Shown piece by piece: positions 29,925-34,312 of a DNA stretch of 34,312 nt (position 1 is the first letter of the stretch; every line of letters starts with the position of its first letter). Below the pieces are notes generated by a model. The model saw only the letters and a program-made list of their open reading frames with translations, was not told the origin of the DNA and made no database searches. The translations under genes were made by a program, and so were the position numbers. The stretch is from Streptococcaceae bacterium (GTDB taxonomy: Bacteria > Bacillota > Bacilli > Lactobacillales > Streptococcaceae): positions 1 to 34,312 of the forward strand of contig JAITVN010000075.1 of NCBI GenBank assembly GCA_031285775.1, in the 5' to 3' direction.

Positions 29925-31109
29925 TTAGCTTGCTGCTTTAACAGCAACTTGACCTGTTACATCAAATTTGTTCGCATCAGGCAAAGCATTGTACGTGTCT
30001 AATTGATCTTGGCTAGAGAAGTAAAGGTTGCCGTCAATCTTAGACTTGATAGAAGCGCCCGTCGTATCTTTCATTTCACGAGACAGGATAGCTCCAGTCT
30101 TTCCTACATAAACATCACCCTTGACATTTCCGCCTTCAAAGTCAAACATAGGCGAGTTCACAATCAATTTGCTTACAGTCAAATTAAACACTTTAGTCAC
30201 TTGACGCTTGTCATTTTGAGCGATCATTGCAAGTGTACGCTGTACTTCACCGGTATCATTAAGGAAGATGCCGCTGACTGTGATGGTCTTGCCTGAAGCA
30301 TCTACATCACCATTTGATGAAACCAGCCAAGCACCTTTATCACCTAAAGCTGAGCTCAAAACTTTTGCATCAGTCGTACCTGTTGTAGCTCCGGATTGAA
30401 CGTCAGAACCGTTGCCCTTGAATGCGTAAGTAGCACCACCGTGAGCATTCACAGTAATAGCACCAATTTCACCCTTTACAACACTGCCGATCGATGCGTC
30501 AACTTTTGTTTCACCAGTTACTTTGACTTTAGCAGTATCAGCAAGCTTGTTATATTCATCAAGTAAGTCCTGGCTTGCAAAGATAAGGTTGCCTTCAATC
30601 GTTGCTTGAGCAACAGAGCCGTCTGTCTTCTTGCCGTTTTGGGCATGGAAACCTGAAGCAAGTACTTCAACATTTCCTTTGACTGTTCCGTTTGAGATGT
30701 AGAAGTCAGGTGATTTCACAACGATCTTATCAAGAGTCAAGGTATATTGCTCAGTTACTTGATGATTATCGTTCTGGTTGTATATCGCCAGCTTACGCGC
30801 AACCTGTGCTTCGCCAGTATCAGCATTTGTAAGGAAGACACCTTCAACAGTCAGAGTCTTGCCAGTTGCGTCCATATCCTTGTTGGTAGCACCCAACCAT
30901 GCACCATTTGCAGCAAAGCCTTTCTGCAGACTATCAAAGTCTTTTGCAGCAACAGTCGCACCTGTATAAACATCAGTTTTAGACGAGCTGGCGACAGAGC
31001 TTGATTTTGAAGTGCTGGTTTTTGTATCTGAAGTAGAGGAGCAAGCAGTAAGAATACCAATAGACAGAGCAGAAACTGCAAGCAATGAAATTACTTTAGA
31101 CTTTTTCAT
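29925..31109 (-). CDS. Secreted lipoprotein with two homologous ~145-aa domains
   Basis: Signal peptide with lipobox LTAC; S/T-rich linker; repeated GAWL...D(A)xGKT(L/I)TV(E/S)G(V/I)FL...QND..QVT pattern. Confidence 0.88.
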   Translation of the reverse strand: MKKSKVISLLAVSALSIGILTACSSTSDTKTSTSKSSSVASSSKTDVYTGATVAAKDFDSLQKGFAANGAWLGATNKDMDATGKTLTVEGVFLTNADTGEAQVARKLAIYNQNDNHQVTEQYTLTLDKIVVKSPDFYISNGTVKGNVEVLASGFHAQNGKKTDGSVAQATIEGNLIFASQDLLDEYNKLADTAKVKVTGETKVDASIGSVVKGEIGAITVNAHGGATYAFKGNGSDVQSGATTGTTDAKVLSSALGDKGAWLVSSNGDVDASGKTITVSGIFLNDTGEVQRTLAMIAQNDKRQVTKVFNLTVSKLIVNSPMFDFEGGNVKGDVYVGKTGAILSREMKDTTGASIKSKIDGNLYFSSQDQLDTYNALPDANKFDVTGQVAVKAAS

Positions 31110-31427
31110 GTTTGAAAAATCTCCTAATTTTGTTTATTTATTTGTTGATATTTATTATTATATTACTCCAGCAGTCGTTTGTCAAGATTTGTAGACCGAT
31201 TCACAATCTCACAATATGAGAGAATTAGAGGTTATACGGATTTTGTTTGTTTCATTAGAACTTTTCAAATATTTGGAAAGGTTCAACTTGTAAAGTCTGC
31301 CTTTAGATGTTAAAATACTAACATAGACAAGATGACAAATTGAGCTTTTTCCAGAGATTCTACATCAATGTCACTCAACTTATCAGAATAAAACTTTGCA
31401 AAATAATAACATGCAAAAAGGAGAAAA

Positions 31428-32396
31428 ATGGTTTACCAAGATCCAAAATTGTTGCTCTTTTCTTTAAGCTCTAATCGCGAACTTGCTGAAAGGGTCTCGC
31501 AGATTACGGGTGTACGACTTGGAAAAGTAACTTCGAAACAGTTTGCAGACGGTGAAATTTATGTTGACATTGAACAGTCTGTCCGAGATCATGACGTCTA
31601 TATTATACAATCTACAAATTTCCCTGTTAACGACCACCTCTGGGAACTGTTGATTATGATTGATGCCTGCAAACGCGCTTCTGCACACACAGTCAATATT
31701 GTTATTCCTTATTTTGGATACGCCCGTCAGGATCGTACTGCAAATCCGCGCGAACCAATCACTGCAAAGCTAGTTGCCAACATGCTGGTGAAAGCTGGTA
31801 TCAACCGTATCTTAACTTTGGATCTGCATGCCGTGCAGGTTCAAGGCTTCTTTGATGTTCCTGCAGATAATCTGTTTACTGTACCGCTCTTTGCTGATTA
31901 CTACAAGGAAAACGGTTTGGGCGGAAATGATACAGTGATTGTTGCGCCAAAAAACTCAGGAATTAAACGGGCAAGAGCATTGGCTGAACATCTCGGTTCT
32001 GGCTTAGCCATCGTTGATTATAATGGTGAAGATGAAAGAAATCGAGAAAACGGCTATCTTATCGGCTCAGTTGAAGGCAAGAAGACAATAGTTATTGATG
32101 ATATTCTGACGACAGGTGCGACCTTTACGAATGCCGCGGCTGTCTTAACAAAGAATAATGCTGCAGAAATTTATGTCTGTGCCAGTCATGGCCTTTTCTT
32201 GCCTGGAGCCGCCGAGCGGTTGAATGCCAGCCCGATTAAGGAGGTGCTGGTAACTGACTCCGTTGACTCTATTAATCAAAAACCAGACAATGTCAAGTTT
32301 ATCACTTGTTCTAGCTTGTTGGCCGATGCCATTATCCGTATCCACGAAGGTCGGCCTGTTTCACCACTTTTCGATTATGATAAGGTACAGGATTAA
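31428..32396 (+). CDS. prs: Ribose-phosphate pyrophosphokinase
   Basis: [70 protein letters not shown]-binding loop. Confidence 0.96.
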   Translation: MVYQDPKLLLFSLSSNRELAERVSQITGVRLGKVTSKQFADGEIYVDIEQSVRDHDVYIIQSTNFPVNDHLWELLIMIDACKRASAHTVNIVIPYFGYARQDRTANPREPITAKLVANMLVKAGINRILTLDLHAVQVQGFFDVPADNLFTVPLFADYYKENGLGGNDTVIVAPKNSGIKRARALAEHLGSGLAIVDYNGEDERNRENGYLIGSVEGKKTIVIDDILTTGATFTNAAAVLTKNNAAEIYVCASHGLFLPGAAERLNASPIKEVLVTDSVDSINQKPDNVKFITCSSLLADAIIRIHEGRPVSPLFDYDKVQD

Positions 32397-33523
32397 TGAT
32401 TTATTTAGACAATGCAGCAACAACCCAGCCTTTTCCAGAAGTCGCTGAGAAGATGCGCTCTAGCTTGATAAATACCTTCGGCAATCCATCAAGCACTCAC
32501 ACAGCAGGACGGTCGGCGGCAAAGCTGCTTCGGGATTCGCGGAAAAAAATAGCGAGAATTCTTCAGGTACCGGCTAAATCTTTGATTTTCACTTCTGGTG
32601 CCTCCGAGGCCAATAATTCAGCCATTATCAGCTACGCACTGGCCAATATTGAGCATGGCCGACATATTGTAACGACGGCAATTGAACATCCTAGTGTTCT
32701 TGAAGCAATGCGCTATTTGGACTATCGTTTCGGTTTCGAGATAACAACAGTTACGCCCGATTCCGATGGAAATCTGTCCGCATCAAGAGTTTTGTCCGCC
32801 GTCAGACCGGATACCATTCTTGTCTCAGCCATGCTGGCCAACAATGAAACTGGACAGATTTTACCCGTCGCAGAAATTGGTAAAGTTTTGGCACCAGTTG
32901 AAGATATTGCTTTTCATGTTGATGCCGTCCAAGCAATGGGAAAGATTCCGGTTCTGCCGCTGGAAATTGGTGCAGATTTTTTGACTGCTTCTGCTCATAA
33001 ATTCCATGGCCCAAAGGGTGTAGGCTTCCTCTATCATTCCCCGAATGTTAAATTTGACAGTCTTATTCACGGCGGCAACCAGGAAGATAAACGTCGTGCC
33101 GGCACTGAAAACTTGGCAGGGATCTCCGGTATGGCAGCTGCGTTAGAAATTTCACATCAACACTTGAGTGAAAACTATCAAAAAGTTCTGCAACTCCACG
33201 ATCACTTACTCTCTAATCTGAATAATTTGAAAATTGATTTCTATGAAAACCGTTTTGGTCTTGAAAACTTGCCCCATGTGCTAAATCTGGGCTTTCCCGG
33301 TGTCAGAAATGATCTACTGCTGATGAGGCTTGATATGACTGGGGCAGCTGTGTCTACTGGTTCTGCTTGTACCGCAGGCGCAGTTGAAACAAGCCATGTC
33401 CTCGAAGCTGTTTACGACTCAGACTCTCCAAGACTGCATGAAAACCTTCGGATTTCCTTGTCTGAGATGAACACTTTGGAGGAAATTGACCAGTTTACTA
33501 CACTATTGAAAAATTGTTTATAA
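32396..33523 (+). CDS. Cysteine desulfurase (NifS/IscS family)
   Basis: YLDNAATTQPFPEV, FTSGASEANNSAI, SAHKFHGPKGVGFLY, STGSACTAGAVE motifs; overlaps the prs stop. Confidence 0.95.
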   Translation: MIYLDNAATTQPFPEVAEKMRSSLINTFGNPSSTHTAGRSAAKLLRDSRKKIARILQVPAKSLIFTSGASEANNSAIISYALANIEHGRHIVTTAIEHPSVLEAMRYLDYRFGFEITTVTPDSDGNLSASRVLSAVRPDTILVSAMLANNETGQILPVAEIGKVLAPVEDIAFHVDAVQAMGKIPVLPLEIGADFLTASAHKFHGPKGVGFLYHSPNVKFDSLIHGGNQEDKRRAGTENLAGISGMAAALEISHQHLSENYQKVLQLHDHLLSNLNNLKIDFYENRFGLENLPHVLNLGFPGVRNDLLLMRLDMTGAAVSTGSACTAGAVETSHVLEAVYDSDSPRLHENLRISLSEMNTLEEIDQFTTLLKNCL

Positions 33524-33577
33524 ATAAATAGCAGCGCGTTTTCACTTTTATTTACCTTATTTGAAGGAGATCGATTT

Positions 33578-33922
33578 ATGGCCTTTGTTACTGAAAAGCA
33601 GCTCACAGACTGCAAATACAAGTACGCAATTTCACCGAACATCAAAAAATATACGCTGCGAGATGTGACTTTTATCCCGACCAAGCTGGGGCAATATGAA
33701 TTTTCCCGCATTCTTGAAGTCAAACCTAACTCTGGCGAGGGATTTCTGATGAAAATCATCGTCAACTCAGATTTGACCGGATTCAAACTGTCTGTGACAG
33801 ATAAATCCGGCTTGCGCAATGTCAACATTTTTAAAAATGCGGATCCGATTATCGTTGAGAAATTTTACTTCCAAATGCAGCTCTTTGTGGATCGTGAAGT
33901 ATTTACTGAAATCAAGATGTGA
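33578..33922 (+). CDS. DUF1831-family protein
   Basis: 114-aa; small protein downstream of NifS-like gene, consistent with DUF1831 neighbourhood. Confidence 0.75.
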   Translation: MAFVTEKQLTDCKYKYAISPNIKKYTLRDVTFIPTKLGQYEFSRILEVKPNSGEGFLMKIIVNSDLTGFKLSVTDKSGLRNVNIFKNADPIIVEKFYFQMQLFVDREVFTEIKM

Positions 33923-34194
33923 GGTGCGCCCGTTTTGAAGCGAGCCATTCGACTAGGTGCTTCAGCACCTTAGCGAGAATGGACAGCAGCGTCCGAAGGA
34001 CGCAGACAATTTCAGAAGCTCTAGCTTCTAGAAATTGCTAGAGCTTTAGCTCTGTGTAGAAATTTACCCCTACAGGGGAAAGCGACCTCTAAGTGCTAAA
34101 GCACTAAGAGTCTGCTTAGGGATTTGAGGTTCTGCCTTTAGGCAGGTTCTCGAATCGTCTATTTTCCTAGCTTCAGGCGCGCCAAACTCAGTTA
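33919..34194 (+). ncRNA. Full-length copy of dispersed multi-hairpin structured element
   Basis: Terminal helix GTGCGCC (33924-33930)/GGCGCGC (34177-34183); TGAAGC/GCTTCA; CCATTC/GAATGG; AGGTGCTTCAGCACCT; AGAGCTTTAGCTCT; CTCT-AAGTGCTAAAGCACT-AAGAG; homologous to the 17-kb copy. Confidence 0.65.
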
Positions 34195-34199
34195 ATCGA

Positions 34200-34312
34200 G
34201 TAGAGGGGAGTAAGAACCATTTTCATACTCCGCCCCTCTCACACCACCGTACGTACCGTTCGGTATACGGCGGTTCAATTTATATTACAGTATGAACTTT
34301 CAAATAATAAGA
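34200..34312 (-). mobile_element. Group II intron 3' end (domains V and VI), truncated by the window edge
   Basis: - strand reads GAACCGCCGTATACCGAACGGTACGTACGGTGGTGTGAGAGGGGCGGAGTATGAAAATGGTTCTTACTCCCCTCTAC: domain V-like hairpin, domain VI stem, terminal AC. Confidence 0.85.

Noticed and set aside
33919-34194. Interpreting the structured element as part of the neighbouring group II intron
   Set aside because: The intron 3' end (domain VI, terminal AC) stops at 34200 in the opposite orientation, and the 17-kb copy of the element has no intron domains beside it.

Overview
The window looks like a chromosomal segment from a Lactococcus-like lactic acid bacterium (inferred from gene content and order, e.g. 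glpF/pepX, prs-nifS-DUF1831 and murC/ackA). Most of it is housekeeping or metabolic: ackA, murC, a serine hydrolase plus a CppA-like protein, a CPBP protease, an aquaglyceroporin, pepX, a MATE exporter, hemH, gltX, ald, an agmatine deiminase operon (ptcA-aguD-aguA), a mazEF-like toxin/antitoxin pair, a PadR-DUF1048-DUF1048-ABC exporter operon, yacL-like PIN/TRAM, radA, tRNA-Thr(GGT), ezrA, cutC, a lipoprotein with a duplicated domain, prs, a cysteine desulfurase and a DUF1831 protein. The most interesting non-coding signals are these. (1) A dispersed multi-hairpin element has two full-length copies (about 16981-17230 on - and 33919-34194 on +) and a short copy (about 7622-7736 on +). All three share terminal sequences, all lie in sense orientation to neighbouring genes, and their helices are kept by compensatory substitutions, which suggests a structured RNA or structured mobile-element family that I cannot name. 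(2) Three tandem ~156-bp repeats precede tRNA-Thr. Each has a cluster of three hairpins, and the last two tandem junctions carry a truncated 25-nt 5' piece of the tRNA. (3) A group II intron 3' end (domains V/VI, - strand) abuts the third structured element and runs off the window edge. (4) A decayed GNAT acetyltransferase pseudogene, missed by the ORF track, lies between gltX and ald. (5) The agmatine operon has a promoter with an overlapping cre-like site, has no adjacent carbamate kinase or LuxR-type regulator, and contains one of the structured elements between aguD and aguA. All calls are by reading only; no searches or folding programs were run.
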